Source: Fomitopsis serialis
Taxonomy: Eukaryota > Basidiomycota > Agaricomycetes > Polyporales > Fomitopsidaceae
Length of the DNA stretch: 45,306 bases
Direction: 5' to 3'
Assembly (NCBI RefSeq): GCF_022376445.1
Contig: NW_025955286.1
Coordinates: 1-45,306, forward strand
The notes under the pieces were generated by a model that worked only from the letters and a program-made list of their open reading frames with translations, was not told the DNA's origin and did no database searches. The position numbers were made by a program, and so were the translations under genes. Of the stretch, positions 35,274-45,306 are shown piece by piece; position 1 is the stretch's first letter, and the number at the start of each line of letters is the position of its first letter.

Positions 35274-35605
35274 CTTGGAAGTGAAGCAGAGGAGTGGTGG
35301 GCGGAATGAAGGTGCCGGATGAGGACGAACGGGTCGAAGTCTCGAATGCCCTCCACTGAATCCATGGTACGGGCGCTTACATTGCCCTCCCTTCCACGTG
35401 ATCGATCAATCCTATTAGACTTCGTTCTCTCTAAACTTACACTCGTAGTCCGTCGGTAGTCCCTTGCTGATCGCCTCACCGTTGCGGTGACATTCGACAC
35501 GGAAGAGCCGCCTGGATAGTCGTTCTTGTAGCGGTAAGTATGTGCCATTGTGCGTATTCCACCTCTTCTCATGATATTTGCCCAGAGTCAAGCGCGGGTC
35601 TTCGT
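35274..35605. other. divergent promoter region, PPIL2 / PPR gene
   Basis: These 332 bases lie between two divergent start codons. Open frames cross it on the minus strand, but they have no recognisable domain and run into known exons. Confidence 0.4.
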
Positions 35606-37893
35606 ATGCTCGCCCGACATACAAGTCATCGTACCGCGTCCTTCGTCTCCCTCCATTTTCTGGCGCCGCGTCTGCTATGCAGGCAGAACTCAACCTCCTC
35701 CGGGCCATCAGGCTCAAGTCGAGCACGCGGTAACCGTGGCTCTACTCGCCCCGTAGCATCATCATCGGCGTCCGCACTGGACCCTGCGAAGCTCATCGGT
35801 CAACTCGACAAGCAACTGCAAAAGTTCCATGCTCTACCGCTCGATGGTCTCACCCCTAACGAAGTCCAAGTATTTAACGAAGCTATCATGGCGTTGAGGC
35901 AGGCCGTGAAAACGGCAGACACGCGCACAGCATGCCACATCTGGAGAATGCTGAAGGACCGCCACATGCTGCGCTTCTTCGGGCCTGTCCACTACAACCT
36001 GTTCTCCAGGTTCGTGGAGGTCGTCTGCACGAAGAGGAAAGAATTTGCAGCATGGTCGGAGCAGGAGAAGAAGGCACTGCCGGAGTTTGCGGTGTTCTCT
36101 GCGGTGGGCGGGGCGACGGAAGGGCTCAAGCAATGCATGCTCGTACATATCCGGGAGAACAATCCACAGGCCGTCATCGAGCTGTATGAACAATACTGGG
36201 CGTCGCTGGAGACGAAGGCACCGTTGTCGGAAACGGGCCAGGCGGACAGCCAAGATCCTATGCAGGCAGACGGCGAGCAGGCAGATGCTTCTGCTACGAA
36301 TACTTCATTGAACCCGGCCGCGAACCTCGTTCGCGGTGATGTCCTGCTTGCAGCTTTCACTGCCTTTGCCATGCAGAACTCTTTGGTCGGTGCCTTGCAG
36401 ATGGCCCTGCGGACAACCGTCCGTGTACCACCCAGCGTGATTGCTCCCTGGCTGCAATGTCTTCCCGATTCACAGCTGGGCGAACGAGTCGAACAGTTCG
36501 TACGCCGCTTGGATGTAGCGAAGTTGCTCGCTCACCCTTCCGCTCTCACGAGGCATCTGTCCAACCTCACGAGAGACCAAGCGGCAGGAACCCTCCAAAA
36601 TTTCTACCGCCGCGTTATGGACGGCTTAACGGGACCGAGTCGATGGCTGGCCGTCTCGCAAACCCAGAAAGACGCAGACAAGCTAGTCGTCGTTCCGGGA
36701 TTTACGTGGCAGTCCTTCATTACGGCATTCATGCACTGTCGCCGCACGGATCTCGCACAGAATGTGTGGAACGACGTAATCAAATTGGGCATCCGGCCTA
36801 CCGTGACGATGTGGACGGCTCTCATCGAAGGGTACGCGGAACTCAAGGCGCCGGACGACGCTCTGAGTACATGGGACGTCATGCTGTCGCAGGGCATCAA
36901 GCCGGACGCGTTGGCTTACCGTGCGCTTATCTATGCCCTGTACCATTCCAAGAGGATTGACGAAGCCGTGAAGCGGTTCGAGGAGTTCCAAGGGGTGCGG
37001 GCGAAGATGTCCCCGCAGCCCGAGGAGGCGACCGTGTTGGTTGTGTACAACGCAATGTTGCACGGTCTGCTGTTCTACAATCGGGAAGAGCAGGCTCGCG
37101 CGCTGCTTGGGAAGATGCAGTCCGAGGGTCCCAAGCCGGATATTGTGACCCACAACACCTTCCTCCGTTGGTATGCGCGAAAGGATCAGCTGAAGTCATT
37201 CGCCGAGACATTACAGATGCTTGAACCTTCCGGGTTGAAGGGAGATGTATACACCTACTCCATCGTCCTGTCTGCGCTGATGAAGGTCCGGGACGACGCG
37301 CCTCAAATCATGCTCAATCTCATGCAGAGACATGGTGTTCGGCCGAACACTGCGACTATGACCTCGATCATCGACCAGCAGATGGGGACACGAACCGAAG
37401 TTGGCCTCCGCTCGGCGTTGGATCTCTTGGGAAGAATGGAGAGAGGTGATATCGAGGGCGCGGACCGAATGAGGTGACCTACACTGCCATTTTAACGGCC
37501 ATTCACCGCAGCGACTGGCTTGATCGCAAGGTGGTCGACGAATACCGGCAGACGCTTTGGGACCGCATGGAAACTCGGGGCATCAGACCGAAAAGGACAA
37601 CATACAATATTCTCATTAAGGCGTGTTTCGACAACCCCGACCCAGAGGGCGTGCAGCAAGCTATGCAGTACTATCGGGACATGACGAGGAACGGGGCATT
37701 CATGGCCAACGATACGTGGTGGATCCTATTGCATGGCTTGCAGCGCCGGAAGGAGTGGGCGGTGGCGAACGAGCTTGTAGAGGATATGCGGCGGAGGCAA
37801 TTTGTACCGTCGGGAGCCCTTGCAGAGTTGATACAGGTAGTTAGGAAGCGGACTGGCGAGAAGAGAAGGGCTGGGCCGGCCAGCTACTTCTGA
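35606..37893 (+). CDS. mitochondrial pentatricopeptide repeat (PPR) protein, with an apparent frameshift near 37465
   Basis: PPR proteins bind organellar RNA through repeated helical hairpins and support its processing or translation. ATG 35606 is preferred (MLARHTSHRTASFVSLHFL, a likely mitochondrial presequence) over ATG 35540. Repeats are visible in the second half: TVTMWTALIEGYAELKAPDD, DALAYRALIYALYHSKRIDE and DIVTHNTFLRWYARKDQLKS, then DVYTYSIVLSALMKVRDD. The long frame ends at TGA 37475-37477. The repeat pattern continues in the -1 frame as NEVTYTAILTAIHRSDWL and RTTYNILIKACFDNP, ending GPASYF with TGA at 37893. A single missing base in GCGCGGA near 37459-37465 would explain this. No intron fits. 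The 645- and 139-codon parts together give a typical length. Confidence 0.82.
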
Positions 37894-37911
37894 TTCGCAA
37901 CGCACAGGGTG

Positions 37912-38226
37912 TCACGACGCATTGACTGGGCTGAGGTCGCCCAAAAAGAAGGACTTGCCGAGTCCCACTCTGATGTACCTGGCATACGCTGTGGCCGGTA
38001 TGAGCCCATGAGTCGGGTGACATGCACGACGGCAGTACGCACCCCAGAAGCTCCACTTCCTGCCCAACCAGCGGCCGAATATTGGCATGAGGACGACGGA
38101 GAAGAGCTGCTGGAGCTGGCCAAGGCTCTCGCGCCACTCCTGCTCTGCGAGCTCGTCGTCGTCTGCGGCGTAGGAGGTGTCTGAGGCGACGGAGACGCTG
38201 TCGAGGGAGTCGACGGAGCGAGACAT
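37912..38226 (-). CDS. small (about 86 residues) single-membrane-segment protein, possibly Emr1/Mco6-like mitochondrial outer-membrane type
   Basis: ATG 38226-38224 gives MSRSVDSLDSVSVASDTSYA, an acidic stretch, and EQEWRESLGQLQQLFSVVLM with PIFGRWLGRKWSFW. An intron of 54 bases (GTGCGTACTG...CGGCCACAG) then leads to AYARYIRVGLGKSFFLGDLS and a stop at TGA 37914-37912. The layout is an acidic N-terminus, a Gln/Leu hydrophobic helix, GRKW and an aromatic basic end. It reminds me of small fungal mitochondrial outer-membrane proteins of the Emr1/Mco6 kind, but I cannot verify this. The stop codon lies 18 bases from the stop of the convergent PPR gene. Its 5' end is divergent from the sugar transporter. 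Confidence 0.65.
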   Translation of the reverse strand: MSRSVDSLDSVSVASDTSYAADDDELAEQEWRESLGQLQQLFSVVLMPIFGRWLGRKWSFWGAYCRRACHPTHGLIPATAYARYIRVGLGKSFFLGDLSPVNAS

Positions 38227-38428
38227 GGCGTGCGGAGGATGGAGGCGAGGATCCGGGGAGCAGGGCGTCATCGGAGCCGCGGGCAGCCTGCAGAGGAGCC
38301 GAGGACCGGCCGGGATCAGCCACGCGCCGGCTCGAGCGCCTCGCAGTGCCATCGCTTCGCCAGTCCAACTCTCCTGATTCCCTCCACCTCGCCCGCTGCA
38401 TCGAGTCCCGGGCCACATCAGATGCATC
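38227..38428. promoter_or_regulatory. compact divergent promoter, small membrane protein / sugar transporter
   Basis: Only 202 GC-rich bases separate the two start codons, so both promoters must share it. Confidence 0.4.
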
Positions 38429-41007
38429 ATGGACGCAACCGCCTCCCCCTCACGACGCAAGCTCGTCGGCCAGCCTCTGCTCTATGCCATCTCCGTCTTC
38501 GCCAGTCTTGGTGTGTTTTGGTGAGTCCCTACTCAGCCCCAGCCAGCGTGGTTGCTGACACCCTCTCCAGTTTGGCTATGATCAAGGGTAGGCGCTGCCC
38601 ACAGCACTGCCATACATTTCAGACTGAAGACGAGCCTCGCAGAGTCATGTCTGGGGTCATCACAGGGCCCCACTTTCGTAAATTCTTCAACAACCCTGGC
38701 CCAATCGAGGTCGGGACGATGGTCGCCGTACTCGAGATTGGCGCATTCAGTGAGTGTAAAGCGTTATCTCGGATGCACCGTCTTGACGTCTGTTCGTACA
38801 GTCACGTCCATCGCGGCCGGTCGTGTTGGAGATACTGTGGGGCGACGGGGAACCCTCTTCATCGGCGCCCTGATATTCGCCGCCGGGGGCGCGGTTCAGA
38901 CCTTCACTCCCGGTTTCTGGGTCATGGTTGTGGGCCGTATCATCGCCGGCTTCGGCGTTGGTTTGCTATCGTACGTCCCAATGTCTCCTGTACCCTTGAC
39001 CAGTGTCCAACGCCCTCATTTCTCCAGAACGATTGTACCTATATACCAGAGTGAGATATCGCCGCCGAACCATGTGCGTGTAATCGGGTGTTTGAGCGCC
39101 CACAATCTGACACCACCTATAGAGAGGCGCATTGGCCTGCATGGAGTTCACCGGGAACATCTTCGGATATGCTTCTTCAGTCGTACGTAATTCTCTTGCG
39201 TCGGCCCCCTGGTGTTAAGTATTGCCATCAGTGGATCGACTACTTCTGCTCGTTCATAGACTCGGACTTATCCTGGCGCATTCCGTTATTCATACAATGT
39301 GTGATTGGAGCTCTGCTCGCAGCTGGTACCGCCTTGATGCCGGAGAGCCCTCGGTCAGTTGCACTCCGTTGTCATTCACTTCATGCCACTAACCGATATC
39401 ACGCGCTAGATGGCTGATTGACACTGACCAGGACGACGAGGGTTTGCAAGTACTGGTTGACTTGCACGGTGGCGATCCTCAGGACGAGATTGCCAACGCC
39501 GAATACGAAGAAATCAAGGAGCGAGTCATGATTGAAGTTCGTCAGACGTTTCCAGCCCGGACACTCCGAACTGACCAGACATTCAGCGCGAGAGCGGAGA
39601 GGCCCGGTCTTATGCCGTGATGTGGAAAAAGTACAAACGCCGCGTTCTGCTTGCTATGTCGTCGCAGGCGTTTGCACAACTTGTGAGTAGTACCTTGTAC
39701 TGCGGCTCCTTCCCATTCATATGTGATCAAAATCGCGTGACAGAATGGAATCAACGGTAAAGATGACAGCTTCGCCCGTCTTAGTTTGGTCTAATAATGT
39801 TGCTTCCAGTGATCTCGTACTACGCTCGTAAGGCGGATTGAATTAATTCATGTATTAGTTGAGCTGACCATCTCTGTGGCTTGAAGCACGCGTATTTGAA
39901 GGTACGCAGCTCATTTCCATTCGCGGTCTGCTCCTGACGCATCCTTGAAGAGGCGGGATGGATAGGCCGTGACGCCATTCTCATGACTGGGATCAATGCG
40001 ATCATCTACCTTCTCAGTACTCTGCCAACGTCAGTATCTCATACATTTGTCCATTGAAAGATGCTCACCACCGAGTGCAGGTGGGTATTGGTTGATCGCC
40101 TAGGTCGTCGCCCCATCCTGCTCTCCGGCGCTGTTGTGGTAAGTCTGTCAATTGAATACGAAATAACAGACGGTAATGATTTGTGTAGATGGCGGTCTCG
40201 CTTGGCCTTACAGGCTGGTGGATGTACATCGACGTGCCGGAGACACCCAATGCAGTCGTCATCTGCGTCATCATCTTTAACGCCGCGTTCGGCTATAGGT
40301 CTGTCTTCCCCGGTCGTTATTCCTGTGATATGCTCATATGCCTTGCAGTTGGGGTCCGATCCCGTGGCTCTTGTGAGTATGAGAAGCGTGATAGCCTGAT
40401 GTAACTCGCTGAATGTCCTCTGCAGCCCTCCTGAAATCATGCCCCTCACGATTCGTGCTAAGGGTGTCTCGCTCTCCACTGCGACGAACTGGGCTTTCAA
40501 CTTCCTTGTTGGTGAGATTACACCGTTTTTGCAAGAGCACATCGAGTGGCGCCTGTACCCAATGCACGGCTTCTTCTGTGTCTGCAGCTTTGTTGTCGGT
40601 GAGTGACGACCGTGTCGATCTACCTGACCTGCCATATTGACTGGTCCGTCCAACAGTATACTTCCGTAAGTTGTCATATCTGCTCACTTGACTCTTTGCT
40701 GACGGCCCGTAAGTATACCCTGAGACGAGGGGTGTGCCTCTTGAAGAGATGGATGCTGTGTTCGGTGAAGGTAAGCTGTTCGCCTCTCCGTGAGCGAGTC
40801 CCCCTTAACGTTGCTGCAGAGGAACTAGAAGAACGGCTGGAGGACGAGGAGTCCGAAAGAGCTTCTCTTGTCTCGAGACGTTCATCTCGTAGCAGACGGT
40901 CTCGCCTGAGTGTGACCCGGCCGACACCCGAGAGCCGGGGCGTGCTGAGCCGACTGCTCAGCCAACGTAGCCGCGGGAATTACCAGCCCATCGAAGGCGA
41001 CGAATAG
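38429..41007 (+). CDS. MFS sugar transporter (hexose/polyol family)
   Basis: This is a proton-coupled or facilitative sugar transporter of the plasma membrane. Motifs occur in the family order: FGYDQG across the first introns, VMSGVITGPHF, then GRVGDTVGRRGTLFIGA in the TM2-TM3 loop. VVGRIIAGFGVGLLS, TIVPIYQSEISPP and MPESPRWLI follow. The second half has QLNGINVISYYA in TM7, DRLGRRPILLSG, GPIPWLYPPEIMPLTIRAKG and PETRGVPLEEMDAVFGE. About sixteen tiny introns split it, and all exons join in frame. The C-terminal tail is unusually long, acidic then Arg/Ser-rich (SLVSRRSSRSRRSRLS), and ends with TAG 41005-41007. The tail could be a regulatory or phosphorylation region. The sugar is not predictable. 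Confidence 0.88.
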
Positions 41008-41428
41008 GAACTCCCGAGGATGGGCAATAGGGCAGCTGAGGAGCATCGTGAAGATAACGAGGAGTCCCAGCCGCTTACGCGTGCGGAGGACGAGGAAGTT
41101 TCATGATGCGTTGTCGGTGACGATGTCGTGGTAGTGGTGACTCGTTCCTTGGCTTTTCCCGTGCTCCATCCTCACCCAGTTCAAGTCTACTACTCTACAC
41201 ACATTTAAACGGCACTCTCCCTCGAGCTCCCACAACCTACCATCTCGCAATATTTAAATACGAATCACTAGTCGTTGAACGTTTGAACCCTCATGTGCAA
41301 TGACGAACGCATTGCCGTCCAGTTTCCGAGAGAGAGAGTGCACTCGAGTACGGTCTGATTCAGCGTCTACAGATCTGCTTCGCAATTACGACTTTGCACG
41401 TATTAGCGCTTATTCGTACACTTCTTGC
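41008..41428. other. intergenic, promoter of the helicase gene
   Basis: Probable 3' UTR of the transporter and promoter of the helicase. An in-frame ATG at 41300 could extend the helicase N-terminus, but ATG 41429 gives the better mitochondrial presequence. Confidence 0.4.
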
Positions 41429-43319
41429 ATGCGATCCTTCAGGTGGCCTCAGTCTTTGCTCTCGGCCCAACGTCCTTTACTTTTCGACACAAGGCAATCG
41501 GGTCGCCTATCGCAATGCTGCTGCAGGCTCAACAGCACGACTTCATCTGTTGTCGATAACCAGGGTCGACCTGTCTACTATGAACCTCCCCCTACTTACC
41601 TCGGCACGGAAGAACGCGTCCCGCTCGATCGCTGGTTACAGCCTGGACTTGTGTCGGCTTTGAAGGAGGCGTTTCCTGCGGTGAAATATGCTACTACTAC
41701 ACAACGCGAGCTCTTCAAGGCCGTGATGGTGGGGCAGGATGTCATGTTGCAGACGCCGACGGGAAGTGGGAAGTGGGTAGCCTGTCATTGTTGCACCTGG
41801 TCGTATCACTGATACAACGTTCATGTAGGTCGTTTTCCCTCATGTTGGCGACGCTCTCCAAAGAGCGAACGTCCACTGATGCGCAGAGCATAACGTCTCT
41901 TATCATCGTTCCGCACAGAGACTTGGTGTACCAGTACCTCCGCTGGATCCAAAGAATCCATGACGTTATTCCCGAGTTGGGTGCTCTGGATTCTTTGGTA
42001 CAGACACTCGTCCGGGGCTCGTCGGTCTCACTCGACGAGCGTTTGCAGAGAATGCGCGCGGAACCTCCGCACATCCTCATTGGCACCCCGCAGGCTCTCC
42101 TGGAGGCGTACCAGCGGTCTCCGAGGTGCTCATGTTCGGCAAGCTCTCCACCGTGGTCGTGGACGAAGTCGACTATCTCCTCGAGTGGCTACCGCAAACG
42201 CGCGACAAGTACAAGAAGCTCAAGGCGACACGTATGCTGCGCAAGCACCCACGCCGACCCGGCAGTTGCTCGATGCGATATTTCAGCCGATGCGTTCGCC
42301 CGTCAGCGCGCAGAAGCAGAAGAATTTCGAGGGGAGGTGATGGAGCTTGACGAGTCTGGGGTGAATCGCCCGCAGCTTGTCATGGCGAGCGCGACGTTCC
42401 GGGCGAACTTCCGGCGGTACCTTCTCGACTCCGGCGGATGGCACCACCAGACGAGGGGTTGGTGAAGATTGCCAACAATACCAAGGATGATAAGTTCATC
42501 GCTGATCACGAGGACAACCGCGCTGTGCACTCGCTCGGGGGTACGGGGATACAACACCATGTTTTGGTCGTGTCGGAGACGGAGATGTCAGAAACATCCA
42601 CGATGCCGCCGTGTCAAGTGAGGGCAATCGCGGTGCAAAAATCGAAGAGGCTCGTGTGGATGGTGAAGGCAGGAAGTCACCACCTGTAGGAAAGTTTGCG
42701 TCGGACGCTAAGAAACCATCCGATAGTGCAGAAGTACCTGGTGCGTCACGAGCGTTTGTGTCATGAGAATGTTTCTGACATAACCTAAACACAGAAGACG
42801 ACGTGGACACTGTTCCATTCAGTCCACACCTACTAGAAGCCGTAGCGGAAGTATTCGCGCTGGACGTCCCGCGTCTGGCTTTGTTAGTTTTGCCGGCCTC
42901 TGCACCTGTGCTCGAGGTCATAGGGGAACTTCGCAAGCTCGGGGTCAACGCGCAAGGGATGAACGTACTAGAGGACGAAGCGGGTGGTACGTACTTGACT
43001 CAAGACGCTCCGGAAGATGCCACAGAGAATCCAACAATGCTCGTGTCAACTCTCGCGACGACCCGAGGACTGGATCTGCCCAGTATCACCCATGTGTTCA
43101 TTCTCGGCTTGCCGAAGGATCGACCAGGCGATGCATACATGCACGCTGCTGGGCGTGTGGGGCGATTCGGGCGCAGCGGCAAGGTCGTCACGGTCATCGA
43201 GGAGCAACGCCTGGTCACTACCCGGAAGGGAGAGAACGATGGTGGACCAGCCCCGTATTCTCCGCCATACACTCGAGGTGATGGGTGTCGTGCCCACGAA
43301 GCTGTCGCATTTCGCATAG
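41429..43319 (+). CDS. Mrh4-like mitochondrial DEAD-box RNA helicase, interrupted by several frameshifts
   Basis: Mrh4-type helicases act in mitochondrial ribosome assembly. A basic start (MRSFRWPQSLLSAQRPLLF) precedes QTPTGSGKSFSLMLATLSK (motif I, joined across the intron 41772-41828), LIIVPHRDLVYQYLRWIQ (Ia) and ILIGTPQALLEAYQ (Ib). STVVVDEVDYLLEW (II) and QLVMASATFRANF (III) follow. The second RecA domain has NPTMLVSTLATTRGLDLPSI and the last motif AAGRVGRFGRSGKVVTVIEE. The best end is RILRHTLEVMGVVPTKL...HFA with TAG 43317-43319. To read these in one protein the frame must slip near 42120, 42258, 42335, 42432 and 42573 (each -1) and near 43228 (+1). No introns fit these places. Either it is a pseudogene or the sequence has errors here. 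Confidence 0.78.
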
Positions 43320-43806
43320 GGTTCCGGGACCACTAAGACCAAAATAGTGTCGCCACGTCACTGCGTACGCCCATAATGACTGTGGGGAAGTGCCAGATGC
43401 TTTGGTATGCAGTGGGGAATCGGAGAAACCAGGCGTGTTTGTGTGGGAGCTGTACATGTCAGCCTCGAGGTTAGCAAGCTGTTGTGTTTCCCCATCGTAC
43501 ACAGACGACGGGTGTTCGCTAGGCGATCATAAACATTATTCTGGAAGTTGCGGATTCTATGAACCCGTCGAGCAGCAAGGAGTGGTGCCGATAAGGGCGA
43601 GCGATGTAGATAGAGCTGCATTGGCGTAGTGATCTGAGGTCGGCAGGCGTAGCGCGTCGCTGATCGGGAGGCACGTGGAAGCGCCTTCCAGCCTCCCGTT
43701 CGCGTGCGGCCATGAAGCCCCCGACGGGCGAGGACATGCTCTGTCTCCCCGACCACTCTCTCTCCGGGCCCCTTCGTTCTTTCCCCTCCCCGCCCAGTCA
43801 CCCGAC
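43320..43806. other. intergenic, promoter of the TMEM198-like gene
   Basis: In these 487 bases I see nothing coding. Minus-strand frames running from here into 44144 are Gly/Arg-rich shadows of GC-rich coding DNA. Confidence 0.4.
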
Positions 43807-45264
43807 ATGCCGGCTGCAGCGCGTCCGCGCTGGCCCACGCTCTTCCTGCTTGCGGCTGCTTGCTTCGTTAGCGCGTAGCCGCCGCCGGTTCGTCCTCCGC
43901 CGCATCGTCGACCACAACACCTTCCGCACCCACCTCCCTCTCCTTGACCACGAGCTACACGCCCCTCGTCACGACCGTTCGCTCCGGAGGAAATACCATC
44001 ACGTTTCCACGTCCCTCCCGTTTCCACCTTCAATGTCACCGTCACCGCACCTCTACCGCAAGCGCGTCCGCCTCGAGCAACAGCTCCGCCGCCGCCGCCT
44101 CTGCCTCTGCGGCTGCTGAGGCAGCCCGCACCCTGGACACGCAAATCGACCCTGCCTTTGGTGTCCTCGGAGCTCTGCTCATCTTGACCGGCTTACCCAG
44201 TGCATTCCTCGGGCACAAGAACCGGTGGACATCGTTCTTCCTTATCGGCGTGTACACCTTCGCGCTCGTCTGCTTCTCGCTCATTATTCGCTTCGGCGTC
44301 CTTCAAGCCGTGAATCCTCCGACCAAAGCGGTACGCGGGCTGTTCATGCTCGCGTGCGGCGTCGCTGGAATCGCCGGAGGCGGCATTGCCATCTTTTTCT
44401 GGCAGGCGACCAGGTACTTCGTGGGCGCATGGGAGGTTTCGTGGTTGCACTGTGGATACAATGCTTCAGAGATGGCGGCCTTATTTCCCCGATCGGTCTC
44501 AGGTGGATTCTGTACATCGGTGAGACCAGGTTGTTAATCATGTTTTGACTCTGCTCAGACGCCCATCATCTGTCCTACAGTGCTGGGAGTGATAGGCTTC
44601 GTGCTATGCACCATCCCGAAGATCCATTACCATGTCCTGCTCCTTTCCACCTCGTTCGTGGGCGCCACTGCTGTAATTCTGGGGATCGATTGTTTCACCA
44701 CGGGTGATCTGAAGGAGGTATGTTCGCACCCTCGCTAGCAAGAACGAGTTAGATAACTCATCACACGCTCAGTTTTATGTCTGGAATCTGGGATTCACCA
44801 CTTTGTTCCCGAAGTTTACCAACAACGGTATCAAGTTCCCCATCAACCAGACGATGGAGATCGAATTGGGACTCATTGGCGCGGTCTCCCTCATGGGCAT
44901 CGCTGTTCAGTTCCAAGTGCTCCAGGTGCTCCAGCGGAAGCTGAAGGAGATTCAGGCCGCGGCCAAACGACAGGACAAGGACCTTGAGGACCGAGCTGCT
45001 ATGGCGTTCGCAGAATTGGAACGGGAGAAAGCAGAGTGGGACCGCGAGCACCCTACACTGGGTATGCATGGTCGCAAGGACAGCGACTTCTCGTCTTTGC
45101 TTAAGGATTCCGACGAGAGACAATCGCCTTCTCCTCGCCAGCGGTACCAGTCAGGTGTTTCCGACTTCATCGCAGCGCCCATTTCCTACCGAGGAGATGC
45201 ACCGTTCCACTTCGAAGCTTCTGCAGAGTCCTGGCGCTCTTCCGACGCTCGACCTGGGCTTTGA
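43807..45264 (+). CDS. TM7S3/TMEM198-type (DUF4203) seven-membrane-segment protein, with apparent frameshifts
   Basis: ATG 43807 begins a signal sequence, RPRWPTLFLLAAACFVSA. A Ser/Thr-rich ectodomain follows, SSSAASSTTTPSAPTSLS, then LDTQIDPAFGVLGALLILTG and LPSAFLGHKNRWTSFFLIGV. Further helices are VRGLFMLACGVAGIAGGGIA, GGFVVALWIQCFRDGGLISP and VLGVIGFVLCTIPKIHYHVL. The C-terminal cytosolic tail has a coiled coil (LQRKLKEIQAAAKRQDKDLE) and a Ser-rich end with TGA 45262-45264. The function of this membrane family in fungi is not established. The frame slips -1 near 43877, probably +1 near 44008 and -1 near 44060, and -1 near 44428; in the middle pair, VSTFNVTVTAPLP in another frame suits an ectodomain better than the His/Arg-rich reading. 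Introns lie near 44520-44580, 44717-44774 and perhaps elsewhere. Confidence 0.8.
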
Positions 45265-45306
45265 CATCAGAACGACGTGCCCAAGACTATATCATCAAGC
45301 AGAGCA

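Noticed and set aside
35415..35726. 103-codon minus-strand frame over the PPR start and the divergent promoter
   Set aside because: It overlaps the mitochondrial presequence exon of the PPR gene, and no domain is visible.
37465..37480. Programmed -1 frameshifting in the PPR gene
   Set aside because: There is no slippery heptamer or clear downstream structure. Similar slips without such signals occur in two other genes nearby, so a lost base is simpler.
43557..44144. 195-codon Gly/Arg-rich minus-strand frame
   Set aside because: It is a shadow of the Ser/Ala-rich ectodomain coding sequence on the plus strand; low complexity only.

Overview
The window looks like nuclear DNA of a basidiomycete fungus, most likely a mushroom-forming Agaricomycete. 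Genes are close together on both strands and are cut by many introns of about 50-65 bases with GT...AG ends. The proteins are typically fungal: a Zn2Cys6 regulator with a fungal-specific transcription factor domain, UreD, HOPS Vps18, ESCRT-III Vps20, an m-AAA protease, and Dal5-type and sugar-type MFS transporters. All assignments come from reading translations and motifs by eye; no search was run.

Layout, left to right. A decayed cytochrome P450 3' end (-, 0.13-0.70 kb) is followed by VPS18 (-, 1.2-5.0 kb). VPS18 is divergent from a urease accessory gene ureD (+, 5.3-6.2 kb), and a Dal5/allantoate-type permease follows on the same strand (+, 6.7-8.5 kb). Next come a mitochondrial m-AAA protease (-, 8.8-11.4 kb) and two tandem secreted histidine acid phosphatases (-, 11.7-13.8 and 17.3-19.4 kb). 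A 2.6 kb element with 547-base inverted arms and a perfect 8-base target duplication sits between the two phosphatases (14.29-16.91 kb). The series continues with a mitochondrial-type PP2C phosphatase (+, 20.2-21.8 kb), a YwrD-type gamma-glutamyltranspeptidase (-, 22.1-24.7 kb), a secreted type-B carboxylesterase (+, 25.7-27.8 kb), a Zn2Cys6 regulator (+, 28.7-31.8 kb), VPS20 (+, 32.1-33.1 kb) and a U-box cyclophilin PPIL2/Cyp8 (-, 33.2-35.3 kb). The right end holds a mitochondrial PPR protein (+, 35.6-37.9 kb), a very small conserved-looking membrane protein (-, 37.9-38.2 kb), an MFS sugar transporter (+, 38.4-41.0 kb), an Mrh4-like mitochondrial DEAD-box helicase (+, 41.4-43.3 kb) and a TM7S3/TMEM198-type membrane protein (+, 43.8-45.3 kb).

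Functional threads. UreD and the ureide-type permease form a plausible nitrogen-scavenging neighbourhood, with GATA-type sites upstream of the permease. The phosphatase pair is a recent tandem duplication. Both copies have the block CACGTGGGCGCG upstream, like a Pho4 site; the element has moved it from about 0.6 kb to 3.25 kb upstream of one copy. Several products look mitochondrial (m-AAA, PP2C, PPR, Mrh4-like, perhaps the small protein).

The right-hand part has an unexpected property. The PPR, helicase and TMEM198-like genes are broken by about eleven one-base frame shifts, mostly -1, while the sugar transporter between them reads cleanly. This is either local sequence error or decay of several neighbouring genes.
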